Position numbers and translations under genes: made by a program. From Caldifarciminota bacterium (GTDB lineage: Bacteria > Hydrothermota > UBA3073), in contig JAUWGP010000006.1 of assembly GCA_030606335.1 (NCBI GenBank), forward strand, positions 1 through 64,000: a DNA stretch of 64,000 nt. The letters run 5' to 3'. Of this stretch, positions 52,803 through 61,749 are shown in pieces (position 1 is the first letter of the stretch; each line of letters begins with the position of its first letter). Under the pieces are notes generated by a model. The model was not told the DNA's origin. It did no database searches and saw only the letters and a program-made list of their open reading frames with translations.

Positions 52803-54111
52803 ATAAAACCACTATTCTCCTGATATTTTCTACATTCGTCAAGAGAGCAATTACAACAAGAATTAAAAGGGGTTGATTTAATAAAGAACCAAGGAATATG
52901 ATTAATATTCTCATATCACGCCCTATTCTGAAGTAGTACTTTCTTGGCTCAAGTCTTCTCTTCATTAAACCATCGTATTTATCGGCTGTATAACTATTCA
53001 TGAAAGTGCCTATAATTGACAGAAAACCAATGAAGAGAACAACAAAACTCCCATTTTGAAAATATACATAATAAGTCAACCCAAAAAGAAGAAAAGCATC
53101 GGCATAGCGGTCTAAGACAGCATCAAACCATCCACCAAATTCTGTGGCCTGGAATTTCAACCTCGCTATCTCTCCGTCACAGCCGTCAATAACAGATGAT
53201 ACTTGTGCCAATATTGCTCCAATAACTAAATTGATATATCCACCTAAAAAGAAGAAAAATGCACCTATGCAACAGAGGATAAAAGAAGAGAACGATATAA
53301 GGTTTGGAGTAATATTAGTTTTTACAAGATACTTTGAAATCCTGGTTGAGATAGGCCTATTGAAGTATCTTGATACAGGACCATCAGAGGTCTTTTTTAA
53401 AGTATCTAAAAGCTTGTTTTCCGCTTTCTTTAATACCTTCTCATCATCAACATCAATCCAGTAATCATCTTTAATATCAAAGGTTTTAGCCTTTCCATTG
53501 GTGGCCAGCACCATTATCCCCCCAGAAAGAGAACTATCGTCATTATGTAAACTTTCTTCGATGGCGCTGAATATCGCCGGAGAACAGTGAAAAATTCCTG
53601 TATCATAAGCGTTATATTTCTTGATATTCTTTCCTGTGTCTAAAATCTTTTTGTCCTCAACGAGAACTTTGGTAACATCATCAATATCAACAAACCTGTT
53701 TGTATCGATATTATAATCTACAGCCAGCATAACCTCACCATTAGCTATTTCCTCATCCTTCAGTCTCGTAAGTATCGATTCATTAAAGATGTGATCTGCC
53801 ATCAATAGAATAAAGTTCGCGTTTAAATGTTTCTTGGCTTTAAGAACAGACAGACCATTCCCCTTTTCCCATTCTTCATTTATGATATAAGTAATCTTGA
53901 TATTTCTTCTCTTACAAAATCTGTTAAGGTGTCGTTTTAATTCTTCACTATTGTACCCAATTACCACATAGAAATCAGTTAGACCGGCCTTCTTCGCAGT
54001 CAATATCACCCGTTCGATAAGAGATAATCCTAAGAGAGGAATAACTGGTTTTAAAACGCCGCTTTTTGATAATCTACTCCCCTCACCAGCAGCAATAATA
54101 AGGCATTTCAT
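52789..54111 (-). CDS. Fused NTP transferase / CDP-alcohol phosphatidyltransferase (IPCT-DIPPS-like)
   Basis: 440 residues, two domains. Residues ~1-235 are a nucleotidyltransferase (MKCLIIAAGEGSRLSKSGVLKPVIPLLGLSLIER; LLMADHIFN). Residues ~245-440 are a membrane CDP-alcohol phosphotransferase with the full motif D-G-x2-A-R-x8-G-x3-D-x3-D (DGEIARLKFQATEFGGWFDAVLD) and about five membrane helices. This combination is the CTP:inositol-1-phosphate cytidylyltransferase/di-myo-inositol-phosphate-phosphate synthase of hyperthermophiles, which makes the osmolyte DIP; it could instead make an inositol phospholipid. No inositol-phosphate synthase is in the window. The start follows GGGGTGA. Confidence 0.82.
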   Translation of the reverse strand: MKCLIIAAGEGSRLSKSGVLKPVIPLLGLSLIERVILTAKKAGLTDFYVVIGYNSEELKRHLNRFCKRRNIKITYIINEEWEKGNGLSVLKAKKHLNANFILLMADHIFNESILTRLKDEEIANGEVMLAVDYNIDTNRFVDIDDVTKVLVEDKKILDTGKNIKKYNAYDTGIFHCSPAIFSAIEESLHNDDSSLSGGIMVLATNGKAKTFDIKDDYWIDVDDEKVLKKAENKLLDTLKKTSDGPVSRYFNRPISTRISKYLVKTNITPNLISFSSFILCCIGAFFFFLGGYINLVIGAILAQVSSVIDGCDGEIARLKFQATEFGGWFDAVLDRYADAFLLFGLTYYVYFQNGSFVVLFIGFLSIIGTFMNSYTADKYDGLMKRRLEPRKYYFRIGRDMRILIIFLGSLLNQPLLILVVIALLTNVENIRRIVVLYENR

Positions 54112-54312
54112 CGATTTAATTCACCCCTTTCATAAAGGCTTATAATAACAATTTACTATTTATGGTTCTTCTCCATTTTAGTTGACAGTACCCCGCACTA
54201 TGTTATAGTACGAGGGTAAATCCCCTTGAATTCGTGCTCTTTGCATATTTATATATAAAACTGTTCACTTAAAACATTTGTAGACACACCTATCCCGTCA
54301 CAGACGGGAAAT

Positions 54313-54471
54313 TCAATTTGTGCTGGCACTTTTAAGGTCTACGACATCATCCACATCATTAATTATAATTTTCTGACCTACTCTCTCTATATAAGTTTCC
54401 TTTATCGTTATAGCCTTAACTTCCCTACCATTCATCGTGAGAATCCTGCCGTTTATAAATCCTATACACAT
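54313..54471 (-). pseudogene. N-terminal remnant of a YtcJ-like amidohydrolase
   Basis: A 52-codon frame beginning MCIGFINGRILTMNGREVKA two bases after the methyltransferase stop. Its layout follows the first ~50 residues of the amidohydrolase at 52078: FINGDILSMEGDVIETVIIEGDRIKRVG..EIVDLKG versus FINGRILTMNGREVKAITIKETYIERVG..DVVDLKS. It breaks off exactly where the TIM barrel should begin and ends at a stop. It looks like the leftover start of a duplicated or replaced amidohydrolase gene. A functional short protein is less likely. A TCCCGTC/GACGGGA hairpin (54293-54309) lies at the break. Confidence 0.72.
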
Positions 54472-54473
54472 AA

Positions 54474-55253
54474 TCAATTTTTCCTGATAATAAACATCGT
54501 ATACTCGTCTATCCAGGTTACTTCTTCAGTATTCGGGAACTTACAACTAATGTTCTCTTCAAATATACACAGTGCATCCTCAAGCTCTTTCTCACTATAG
54601 AGACAAAATGTTGAATAGTGCCGATTCCTTGCCTGTTTTACAAGGAAATCAAGGCTGTAAAGCCTCCTGAACTTAAAATATTTAACAGATTCTAATTCCA
54701 ATGCAGTAATCTTTGATATTTCAGCTTCAATATCCTCAATCTCATAGAGCCTTTTTTCTTTCTCATAGAACTTCGGGCAGTACATTCCCCAGATATTCCG
54801 TCTATTCTGACTCCTTAATCGTGTATAAATAAATAGATATCCATTTTTCCTTAATACCCTTGCACTTTCCTTTATAACCATTGTAAGATTAAAGTGCTGT
54901 ACAGCATTAAACGAAAAAACGCAGTTAATGGTATTTGTAGATAGCGGAATATCCCTTCCCAGAGACCTGATTGGAGTATACTGGTTTATATTACACAAAG
55001 AGAAGTACTCCATAAGCTGAAGAAGCATACCCTTGTTTTCATCAATACAAAAAAGAAAGAGTCTTCTACCCAGCTTTTTAAAGAGTTCTCTATCATATCT
55101 GCCAGTACCGCATCCTAAATCTACTGCCTTTATCTCCTTTAATTCATCAAGCTTTCTACTAATAAAATCTATTGGAGGTCTATCAGTAGTCCGAACCTTC
55201 CTATATATACGGGATATCCTTGTGAAATGCCTGTGTAAAATATCATCTATCAT
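54474..55253 (-). CDS. Class I SAM-dependent methyltransferase
   Basis: 259 residues. The SAM-binding Rossmann core starts AVDLGCGTGRYDRELFKKLG (about 44-63), followed by LFCIDENKGML, and NCVFSFNAVQHFNLTMVIKESARVLRKNGYLFIYTR, the post-motif strand order of methyltransferases. The C-terminal ~95 residues are unrecognised and may bind the substrate. Its start overlaps the end of the YhaN gene by 4 bp (ATGA-type junction), so they are coupled. Substrate unknown. Confidence 0.88.
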   Translation of the reverse strand: MIDDILHRHFTRISRIYRKVRTTDRPPIDFISRKLDELKEIKAVDLGCGTGRYDRELFKKLGRRLFLFCIDENKGMLLQLMEYFSLCNINQYTPIRSLGRDIPLSTNTINCVFSFNAVQHFNLTMVIKESARVLRKNGYLFIYTRLRSQNRRNIWGMYCPKFYEKEKRLYEIEDIEAEISKITALELESVKYFKFRRLYSLDFLVKQARNRHYSTFCLYSEKELEDALCIFEENISCKFPNTEEVTWIDEYTMFIIRKN

Positions 55254-57568
55254 AACTTTATCCAGTTTGTCTCTATCATATTTACTCTTTTATTGGCGAT
55301 ATCTTTTTTAAATGCTTCCTTAACCTCGTTCTTTGCAGTGAAGTAAAGTATTTGCCAACCTTCGTCAACTATTTTCCTTAGTACATGCATCTGTGTTTTT
55401 AGTCTCTTGAAATCCGATTTAATAAAGGGGTCATCCATTATAAAAAAACCTGTATTCAAAAGCTCTCCACCAAGTGCAAGTCTTATACTGAGGTATAACT
55501 GGTCATAGGCTCCTCCTGAAAGCTCTATGGCATCAAGCCTTTTGTTATCTTTCGCATACACAAGTAGATTCTTTTCTTCTGTATCAATTTCTACTGTTTG
55601 ATATCTCCCACCAGTAATCTTTGAAAAATATTTCGAGACCTTACTCTTCCTACCAAAAAATCTTGATATCTTTTCCTCTTCCTCTTTCTCTATATCCTCA
55701 AATATACGCATAACGCTCAATACATTTTCTACATTTTTTTCAACACTATAGACAAAATCCCTTAAACTCCTATGGACATAGGAAATTTCCTTCAGGGTGC
55801 TGCAGTATACCTCACTTCTCAGTATCTCCTGTGACTCGCGTTCAATGGTTTTCAAATCATCCTGCCAGATGATTCGTTTCTTTTCAAATATCTCCCTTTC
55901 GTCAATGAATTCTGTTTTCTTTTTGTTCAATTTTCTTCCTCTTATCTCACTATACTTTATTCCTTTTGCCTTATCTTTATACGTTTCAAGTTCTGATATA
56001 CTTTTATCCCAATATTTTATCAGCTCATCTTTACTACTATATTCACCTGTTCCAAATAATGATTTTAAAACCGCAGCATGTTCTCTGCTGATATTTTCAG
56101 CATTTATCTTTCTATCAAGTTTTTCTCTATACTCTCTAAGATTTTCAGTACTTGACAATCTCTTTATTTCCTCAACAGACTTCTCAAACTCTCTTTTTTC
56201 CTTTTCATAATCTTTTATTCTCTCTTTTATTCGTTCTATTTCCCTTTCGAGTACATTTACATTACCTTCTAAATCCTTAACTTTTTTTTCCTCCTCATTA
56301 TATTCCTCTTCAAATCTTTGAATAAGAGATAGGATTTCTTCAATTGAATTAGATGAAAGGTCTATTTCAGCCATATTTAACCTTATTATCTTAAACAGTT
56401 TTTTGAGATTTACATCCTTTTTCATAGCTCTAAAATTCTGTACAATTGGATACATTAATATCCCAAAAAATATCACTGAAAACATAAAGAAAACAGGCGA
56501 GAGCCTTATTATAGAACCTACAAGAGAGAGCCCAAGTAAAATTGAAGACAAAATCATTAATAGCTTTAACCCTTCTGACTTTGAACCCAATAGAATAGCT
56601 TCATGACTCAACTCTTTATATTTCCTTACATCGATACCCACCTCTTCTTTCTTTCTTTTTCTTTCAGCCATTATCCTAAGTTCTCTCTCCTTGGACTTCA
56701 AAGCCTTTTTCGTGTTCTTTTGCTCTATCTCTTTGGTCTTCAGCTCTTCTGTGCGTTTCTCAATCTCTTCATCAATGTTTCGTATATCCCTTTCTAAATC
56801 TCTGAAATTCCTTTCAACATCCTTCTCAAATAACTCTAATTCATTTATTTCCTTGATTAAATTCTTCAATTCAACCAATATTGCCAACCCTTTTTCATAC
56901 TTTTCTCTCTTCTTTGCCTGTTCAAGATTTAAAAGTTCCATTTCTATTCCCTCTAACTCTTCATTTATATCTTCGATATTCTCTTCAATTTTATCAAGCC
57001 CATCATCTTCAGCTTTTCTTTTTAAATCTTCGATAGTTTCAATTAAATCCTCTGTCTTTCTTACCCTTGTCTCTAAATATTCAGCAGCTTCTCTGTTTGA
57101 TAATTTTCCACCACTGTCAGCTCTTGTTAATTTTCCTATTTCCATCAATTTGTTTTTAACTGATAAGATTTTATTACTCTTAAGACCAGTTAATTTATCA
57201 GTGATACCAGTGTAAAATGTTTCTTCATTATATATTGATAGGTCGCTATTTCTTATAATAAAGATATTACGTAATTCCTCAGGTGATAAATCTACAAAAT
57301 CAGTAATATCACCATCATCAGGTAACTTGATAGAATTACCTTCGTTTTCTAATATTATATAACCCTCTGGTTTATCATCAATCCTATCAATCCCTCTAAA
57401 TATATGCTTACTTGCCTTTTTGAATAGAAGTAGTTTCACAATGGCATCAATTGTTAGTGATTTTCCCTCCTCATTCATACCATAGAAAAGATTAAAGTCT
57501 CCAAGAATAACTCTATCAGAGTCAGTTAGAGGACCATACCTGAATATGCGGAATTCCTTTATATGCAT
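55250..57568 (-). CDS. yhaN: YhaN-like AAA ATPase (SbcC/Rad50-type)
   Basis: 772 residues. The Walker A loop is YGMNEEGKSLT (about 29-39). Long coiled coils (about 170-320 and 430-560) are split by a double hydrophobic stretch (about 330-375, LLMILSSILLGLSLVGSIIR..FFMFSVIFFGILMYPIV), the mark of YhaN rather than SbcC. The signature LSGGAYDQLYLSIRLALGGEL and Walker B FIMDDPF lie at the end. Together with the adjacent SbcD-like protein it forms a membrane-attached Mre11-Rad50-like complex that probably processes DNA ends. Confidence 0.88.
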   Translation of the reverse strand: MHIKEFRIFRYGPLTDSDRVILGDFNLFYGMNEEGKSLTIDAIVKLLLFKKASKHIFRGIDRIDDKPEGYIILENEGNSIKLPDDGDITDFVDLSPEELRNIFIIRNSDLSIYNEETFYTGITDKLTGLKSNKILSVKNKLMEIGKLTRADSGGKLSNREAAEYLETRVRKTEDLIETIEDLKRKAEDDGLDKIEENIEDINEELEGIEMELLNLEQAKKREKYEKGLAILVELKNLIKEINELELFEKDVERNFRDLERDIRNIDEEIEKRTEELKTKEIEQKNTKKALKSKERELRIMAERKRKKEEVGIDVRKYKELSHEAILLGSKSEGLKLLMILSSILLGLSLVGSIIRLSPVFFMFSVIFFGILMYPIVQNFRAMKKDVNLKKLFKIIRLNMAEIDLSSNSIEEILSLIQRFEEEYNEEEKKVKDLEGNVNVLEREIERIKERIKDYEKEKREFEKSVEEIKRLSSTENLREYREKLDRKINAENISREHAAVLKSLFGTGEYSSKDELIKYWDKSISELETYKDKAKGIKYSEIRGRKLNKKKTEFIDEREIFEKKRIIWQDDLKTIERESQEILRSEVYCSTLKEISYVHRSLRDFVYSVEKNVENVLSVMRIFEDIEKEEEEKISRFFGRKSKVSKYFSKITGGRYQTVEIDTEEKNLLVYAKDNKRLDAIELSGGAYDQLYLSIRLALGGELLNTGFFIMDDPFIKSDFKRLKTQMHVLRKIVDEGWQILYFTAKNEVKEAFKKDIANKRVNMIETNWIKL

Positions 57569-57675
57569 AATAGATTTTAGATAATAGATTTTAGATTGTA
57601 GATTTAAATATCATTGGTCATTTCCTTTTGGTCTGTAGTCTACTGTCTTTTCCCTTTGCCTTTATCCTTTTTCCT

Positions 57676-58728
57676 TTATCCTTGTACCATAGCCCTTATT
57701 GCAATGTCTCTGAGCTCTCTTCTCTGGTCTTCAGTATAAGAGGTGAGCCTTTCCTCAAATGCCTTAAACAGTTCATCTTCAATTATATGTTGTATATCTC
57801 TAAAGTTAAAATTCTCATCTACTATGTTTACATTACTCATTATTTCTTTTAATCGGGCCTTAAATCCTTCTTCTGTTAGATTCAATTTCTCACCGTTTAT
57901 CGCACCATCAATTGTGAGTAATACTACCGCTTGATGTTGAATATTGGACATTCTTCTTTTGACTGTCTCAAGTGGATGTTCGTCCAGGGTGGGGTCAAGC
58001 GTTATTATAACCTTTTCATAATGAGGTGTATCAAGGGGATATTCTTCCGGGGGTTTACCCACATTGAATATATTAACCTTTCGTACACCTGTTTCTTTTT
58101 TTGTGATGGAGATAGGTGAACCTGGATATACAAAATACCCACCGTCTTCCAATCTGTTAACAAGGAAATTTGCATGGAAGTGACCAGCCAGAACATAGTC
58201 TATATTAAGTTGCTCAAGATATGAGAGTTTTAGTGGCATATACCTTTCTTTACCCTCATCACCAAAGTCTTCATGTGAAAAGAATAAATCAAGTAATTCA
58301 CCATGATACAATAATATATTCTTCTTTCTCTTATCAAAAAAATCTTTAAAAGAACGTAGCCTGCCAAGTAGTTCTATAGAACTGAGCCTTTCAAATGGAA
58401 CACCAATAATCCTTATACCTTTGTATTTTTCAACTGGTGTATAATCTGAAAGAATAGTAACATTATCCCCGAAGTAAAGCCCCTTTCTATAAGAATCTAT
58501 ATCGTGATTGCCAGGTAGTATAATAGTATGAAATTGGGAACCAGAAAATACTTTTCTTATTTTTGGACGTAACGATTCTGCATCAACACCGCTATCAAAA
58601 AGGTCCCCACTTATAATGAGAAGGTCTACATTCTCATCCCTGGCAACCTGAATTATAGTTTCTAAGGCATTCCATCGGCTGTCACCTTCGTTTCGGAGAT
58701 GAATGTCTGCTGTGTGAAGTATACGCAT
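57676..58728 (-). CDS. yhaO: YhaO-like DNA repair exonuclease (SbcD/Mre11 family)
   Basis: 350 residues. The metallophosphoesterase motifs are complete: RILHTADIHL (Asp8, His10), LLIISGDLFDSG, LPGNHDID, LLYHGELLD and VLAGHFHANF. The C-terminal ~110 residues are the capping/partner-binding region. It lies 107 bp upstream of yhaN on the same strand, as in Bacillus yhaO-yhaN. The gap holds low-complexity TTTTAGATAATAGATTTTAGA and TTTCCTTTATCC repeats. Confidence 0.92.
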   Translation of the reverse strand: MRILHTADIHLRNEGDSRWNALETIIQVARDENVDLLIISGDLFDSGVDAESLRPKIRKVFSGSQFHTIILPGNHDIDSYRKGLYFGDNVTILSDYTPVEKYKGIRIIGVPFERLSSIELLGRLRSFKDFFDKRKKNILLYHGELLDLFFSHEDFGDEGKERYMPLKLSYLEQLNIDYVLAGHFHANFLVNRLEDGGYFVYPGSPISITKKETGVRKVNIFNVGKPPEEYPLDTPHYEKVIITLDPTLDEHPLETVKRRMSNIQHQAVVLLTIDGAINGEKLNLTEEGFKARLKEIMSNVNIVDENFNFRDIQHIIEDELFKAFEERLTSYTEDQRRELRDIAIRAMVQG

Positions 58729-58742
58729 AGTTTAGACTAATA

Positions 58743-58823
58743 GAACGCAGATAATCGCAGATTAATACATATATAATAAAATCTTTTAAAAATAATCATC
58801 ACAATCAGCATAAATCTGCGTCC
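58743..58823. repeat. Short GACGCAGAT / ATCTGCGTCC inverted element
   Basis: Left arm GAACGCAGATAATCGCAGAT (58743-58762) and right arm AAATCTGCGTCC (58812-58823). Same family as 2387-2642, shorter and more diverged. Confidence 0.7.
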
Positions 58824-58830
58824 AAAAAGT

Positions 58831-59304
58831 TCAAATCTCAAACTCTGATACTATTTTTCCTCTGCTCGTGAGACATGAGTATCTGCAATCAAACCTTGAA
58901 CATATACATATCGAATCTCGGGCATCCAGTTCCTCAGTCAGATACATATACACTATATCTGCTCCACACCTACAGGGAGAAAAAAGCTCCAGTTCAACTC
59001 CACATTCAGGGCATCGGAGTTTTACAATTTCTCCCTTTTCTATGTCTCCTTCCACTATCTTTCTATTATCACCCTGTAAGGGAGATAGGTTGAAATTTAC
59101 TCTCCTCTCCCCTATCTCACCTATAAGATTTATTCCCCTGTGATCTTCCCATATCTTTTTACCTCTTACAAGGTTATGTCCATTCTTGCAGTAAGCCTGT
59201 GTAATAAGTATGCTTTTATCCTTTATTATCACCTTTGCTTTTTTATGAAAAAAAGTTCCCTCAGGGATGATGAGTCTCCCGTCTTTATCAAACCTTTCTT
59301 TCAA
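58831..59304 (-). CDS. Hypothetical Cys-rich protein
   Basis: 157 residues, not recognised. The start is TTG at 59304, directly behind CAGGAGGATAA. The middle has LRCPECGVELELFSPCRCGADIVYMYL and the end ICICSRFDCRYSCLTSRG; with AYCKNGHNLV earlier there are four Cys pairs, suggesting one or two zinc-ribbon or iron-sulfur sites. It is the first gene of the minus-strand run leading to yhaO-yhaN, 102 bp upstream of yhaO, but cotranscription is uncertain because a repeat lies between. Confidence 0.7.
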   Translation of the reverse strand: MKERFDKDGRLIIPEGTFFHKKAKVIIKDKSILITQAYCKNGHNLVRGKKIWEDHRGINLIGEIGERRVNFNLSPLQGDNRKIVEGDIEKGEIVKLRCPECGVELELFSPCRCGADIVYMYLTEELDARDSICICSRFDCRYSCLTSRGKIVSEFEI

Positions 59305-59324
59305 TTATCCTCCTGTGTAGTGGT

Positions 59325-59640
59325 TCGTTGTGTTAAATATCAACCACAGAGTGCACAGAGATTACGGATTTTTTTCTTCTCTGTGTTCTCCTAAGCACTA
59401 TGTTTTTCTAATTCATATAATAGAACAAAAGATAATAATCCCTTTAATCTAATAGTATCGGTGCTTTTTAAAAGAAAAATAAATTTATTCGAAGAACCCT
59501 GTGGAAAAGTTCTTAAATCTTTTACTCCCTATTTAGGAACCGTAGAGCACACAGAGGAACCAAAGAGTCCTTATTTCTTTTTCCCTCAGCGACCTCTGTG
59601 GTTACAGTTCTGTGGTTTATTCATAAATTTAACATAATCT
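59325..59640. repeat. CACAGAG-type repeats
   Basis: Fragments ACCACAGAGTGCACAGAGAT (59332-59351), TCTCTGTGTTCTCC (59377-59390), GAGCACACAGAGGAACC (about 59545-59561) and CCTCTGTGGTTACAGTTCTG (about 59593-59612) form partly complementary arms. No gene is seen in the 59305-59695 gap. Related fragments flank the hairpins near 43790-43980. Confidence 0.65.
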
Positions 59641-59695
59641 TGCGGTTGTCTTTTAAAGGCTGTCACTCCTCATAGTGTTTCCTTGTACTCACTGA

Positions 59696-59801
59696 ATGCG
59701 ATTGCTTCGTCGTCCGTCAATCGACGGACTCCTCGCAATGACAAGAAAGAGAATGTCATTGCGAGTCCTGAACCGTATGGTTCGGGACGCAGCAATCTCA
59801 T
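59696..59801. repeat. CATTGCGAG repeats in opposite orientation
   Basis: ATGCGATTGCTTCGTCGTCC then GTCAATCGACGGACTCCTCG and CAATGAC (59696-59742), followed by GTCATTGCGAGTCCTGAACC..GGTTCGGGACGCAGCAATCTCAT (59755-59801). Same family as 26252, 44853 and 60753. Confidence 0.85.
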
Positions 59802-59822
59802 ACTTTATTATAATCATTATTC

Positions 59823-60611
59823 TTATATCCTGAACTCTGCCACTATAAAAGTATGATCTGATGGTCTTTCCTGCAACCTTGGCTTTAAATCTATGTAGGC
59901 ATCCACTGATTTTTCAGCAATTGGTTTTGTGGCTAAAATGTGGTCAACGCGCCATCCAATTTCTCGTTGGACTGCATTCCTTACTCTATAATCAAAAAAA
60001 GTATATTTATTAGGAACACCTGGATGATGTTTGCGAAATACATCTATAAATCCCCACTCCTTGACCTCCTTAAGTGCTTGCTGAACCTCAGGATTAAAAC
60101 ACACATGTCCAAGTAATCCCTTGGGGTCATGAACATCAATAGCTTCAGGAGCAACATTGAGGTCTCCTATCCATATAATCGGACTTGACGGTGATAAATA
60201 TCTTTCTAAAAAAGTCCTAAATTTTTTAAACCATCGGAGTTTATATTGATATTTAGACGAGTCTATAGAATAACCCTGAGGAACATAGGTATTTATGATA
60301 GTAATACCAGAATAAATAGCAGAGATAAATCTGGCATCTTCATCATCTGTTCCTTCAAGTCCTTTTATTATACTTTTTGGCTCTTCAATACTTACAATTG
60401 CTACACCATTGTATGACTTCTGACCTTTGAAAATTACATAGCACCCAATTTCATTAAAGCTTGATTCAGGAAATTCAAAATCTCTAACTTTTGTCTCCTG
60501 AATACAAAGAACAGCTGGTTTATGCCTTTTCAACCATTGTATTACTATGTCCAATCTTGTTCTTATCGAATTGGCATTAAAACTCGCAACTTTTAAAACC
60601 ATTGTACTCAT
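59823..60611 (-). CDS. xth: Exodeoxyribonuclease III
   Basis: 262 residues, usual length. Cuts at AP sites and degrades 3' ends in base-excision repair. The exonuclease-endonuclease-phosphatase motifs are LKVASFNANSIRTRL (Asn), LCIQETKV (metal Glu), INTYVPQG, WIGDLNVAPEAIDVHDP, FRKHHP, WRVDHILATK and a final RPSDHTFIVAEF (catalytic His). All are intact. A second ATG three codons in is equally possible as start; no clear ribosome binding site. It sits alone between repeat spacers. Confidence 0.95.
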   Translation of the reverse strand: MSTMVLKVASFNANSIRTRLDIVIQWLKRHKPAVLCIQETKVRDFEFPESSFNEIGCYVIFKGQKSYNGVAIVSIEEPKSIIKGLEGTDDEDARFISAIYSGITIINTYVPQGYSIDSSKYQYKLRWFKKFRTFLERYLSPSSPIIWIGDLNVAPEAIDVHDPKGLLGHVCFNPEVQQALKEVKEWGFIDVFRKHHPGVPNKYTFFDYRVRNAVQREIGWRVDHILATKPIAEKSVDAYIDLKPRLQERPSDHTFIVAEFRI

Positions 60612-60752
60612 ATATCTATCATTAAATGGTTACAACTACTTAATGCTCAAAATTTGAGAATGTAACATACTCTCGTGATGAAAGATTATATGATACCTTT
60701 TATTGCTAGTGTGTTGCACTTCTTGACGGACATGGCAATCCCATTCAAGTTG

Positions 60753-60883
60753 TCTGTCATTGCGAGTGAACGAAGTGAGCGTGGCAATCTCATCCATTGA
60801 TACCAATCACTGATAAGCGATTGCTTCGTCGTCCGTCAATCAACGGACTCCTCGCAATGACAGAAAAGTATATGTCATTGCGA
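60753..60883. repeat. CATTGCGAG repeat pair and flanking spacer
   Basis: GTCATTGCGAGTGAACGAAG..GTGGCAATCTCATCC (60757-60795) and the opposite copy GCGATTGCTTCGTCGTCCGT..GACTCCTCGCAATGACA (60817-60862), then a partial GTCATTGCGAG (60875-60885). The rest of the 60612-61103 gap is AT-rich with no gene or clear signal. Confidence 0.82.
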
Positions 60884-61103
60884 GAACTTCAGAACAATAA
60901 AATTCTTGTCTACCCTGAAAAAGGCGGGTTGAACAAATTGAATTTAAGATTGTTAATATCCAATATATACGGTTTTAACCATATCACGTAACTTTAGGAT
61001 ATCGTCTAAAACTTTAAGATTAGGGTTAAGAGTAAGAGTCTCGAAAAAATTAATTTTTTCTAAAAAGAAGCTTTATAAATCGGGGAGTTTAGCTTACAAA
61101 AGA

Positions 61104-61742
61104 TTAACCTAACAACTTAAATCTCCTTACTGCCTCACCAGGATCTGACTGCCCAAAGATACCTGTTCCACTCACGAGTATATCTGCTCCATACTCTATA
61201 ACCTTCTTAGCATTTGAAAGCTTTATTCCACCATCAACCTCTATTGTTATACCCATCTCTTTTAAAACCTTAATCTTTTTTAGAGGTTCCTCCATAAATT
61301 TCTGACCACCAAACCCGGGAACTACTGTCATAACAAGAATGAAATCGACTAATTGTATAAAAGGTTGAATATCTTCAAGAGGCGTTGCTGGATTTAGAGC
61401 AAAACCCACTGTGATTTCACTCTTCTTCATATCATCTATCAAGCTCCTCGGTGATTTAACAGCCTCCCTGTGAAAAGATATCATTGATGCACCTGCATCT
61501 CTGAAACTCTGCCAATAAAACTTTGGGTCGGATATCATTAAATGAACATCCAGAGGAATATCAGTTATTCTGCGTATCGCACTTACCAGGAGAGGACCAA
61601 ACGTAATATTTGGTACAAAGTGCCCATCCATTACATCAATATGAAGCATATCACAACCAGCATCTACTACCTTTTCCACCTCTTCTTTCAACCTTGTAAA
61701 ATCACAGGAAAGTATTGATGGTGCAATCCTAATACTATTCAT
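61104..61742 (-). CDS. rpe: Ribulose-phosphate 3-epimerase
   Basis: 212 residues, TIM barrel. Interconverts ribulose-5-phosphate and xylulose-5-phosphate in the pentose phosphate pathway. Key blocks: IAPSILSCDFTRLKEEVEKV, MLHIDVMDGHFVPNITFGP (metal His and Asp), LDVHLMISDP, FILVMTVVPGFGGQKFM, IEVDGGIKLSNAK and a final ADILVSGTGIFG. Metal ligands are intact. The -10 box lies seven bases before the ATG, so the mRNA is probably leaderless. Confidence 0.96.
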   Translation of the reverse strand: MNSIRIAPSILSCDFTRLKEEVEKVVDAGCDMLHIDVMDGHFVPNITFGPLLVSAIRRITDIPLDVHLMISDPKFYWQSFRDAGASMISFHREAVKSPRSLIDDMKKSEITVGFALNPATPLEDIQPFIQLVDFILVMTVVPGFGGQKFMEEPLKKIKVLKEMGITIEVDGGIKLSNAKKVIEYGADILVSGTGIFGQSDPGEAVRRFKLLG

Positions 61743-61749
61743 AACCCTT

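Noticed and set aside
55797-57215. Several plus-strand frames opposite yhaN
   Set aside because: Antisense shadows of Lys/Glu-rich coiled coil, giving Ser/Phe/Leu-rich nonsense proteins.
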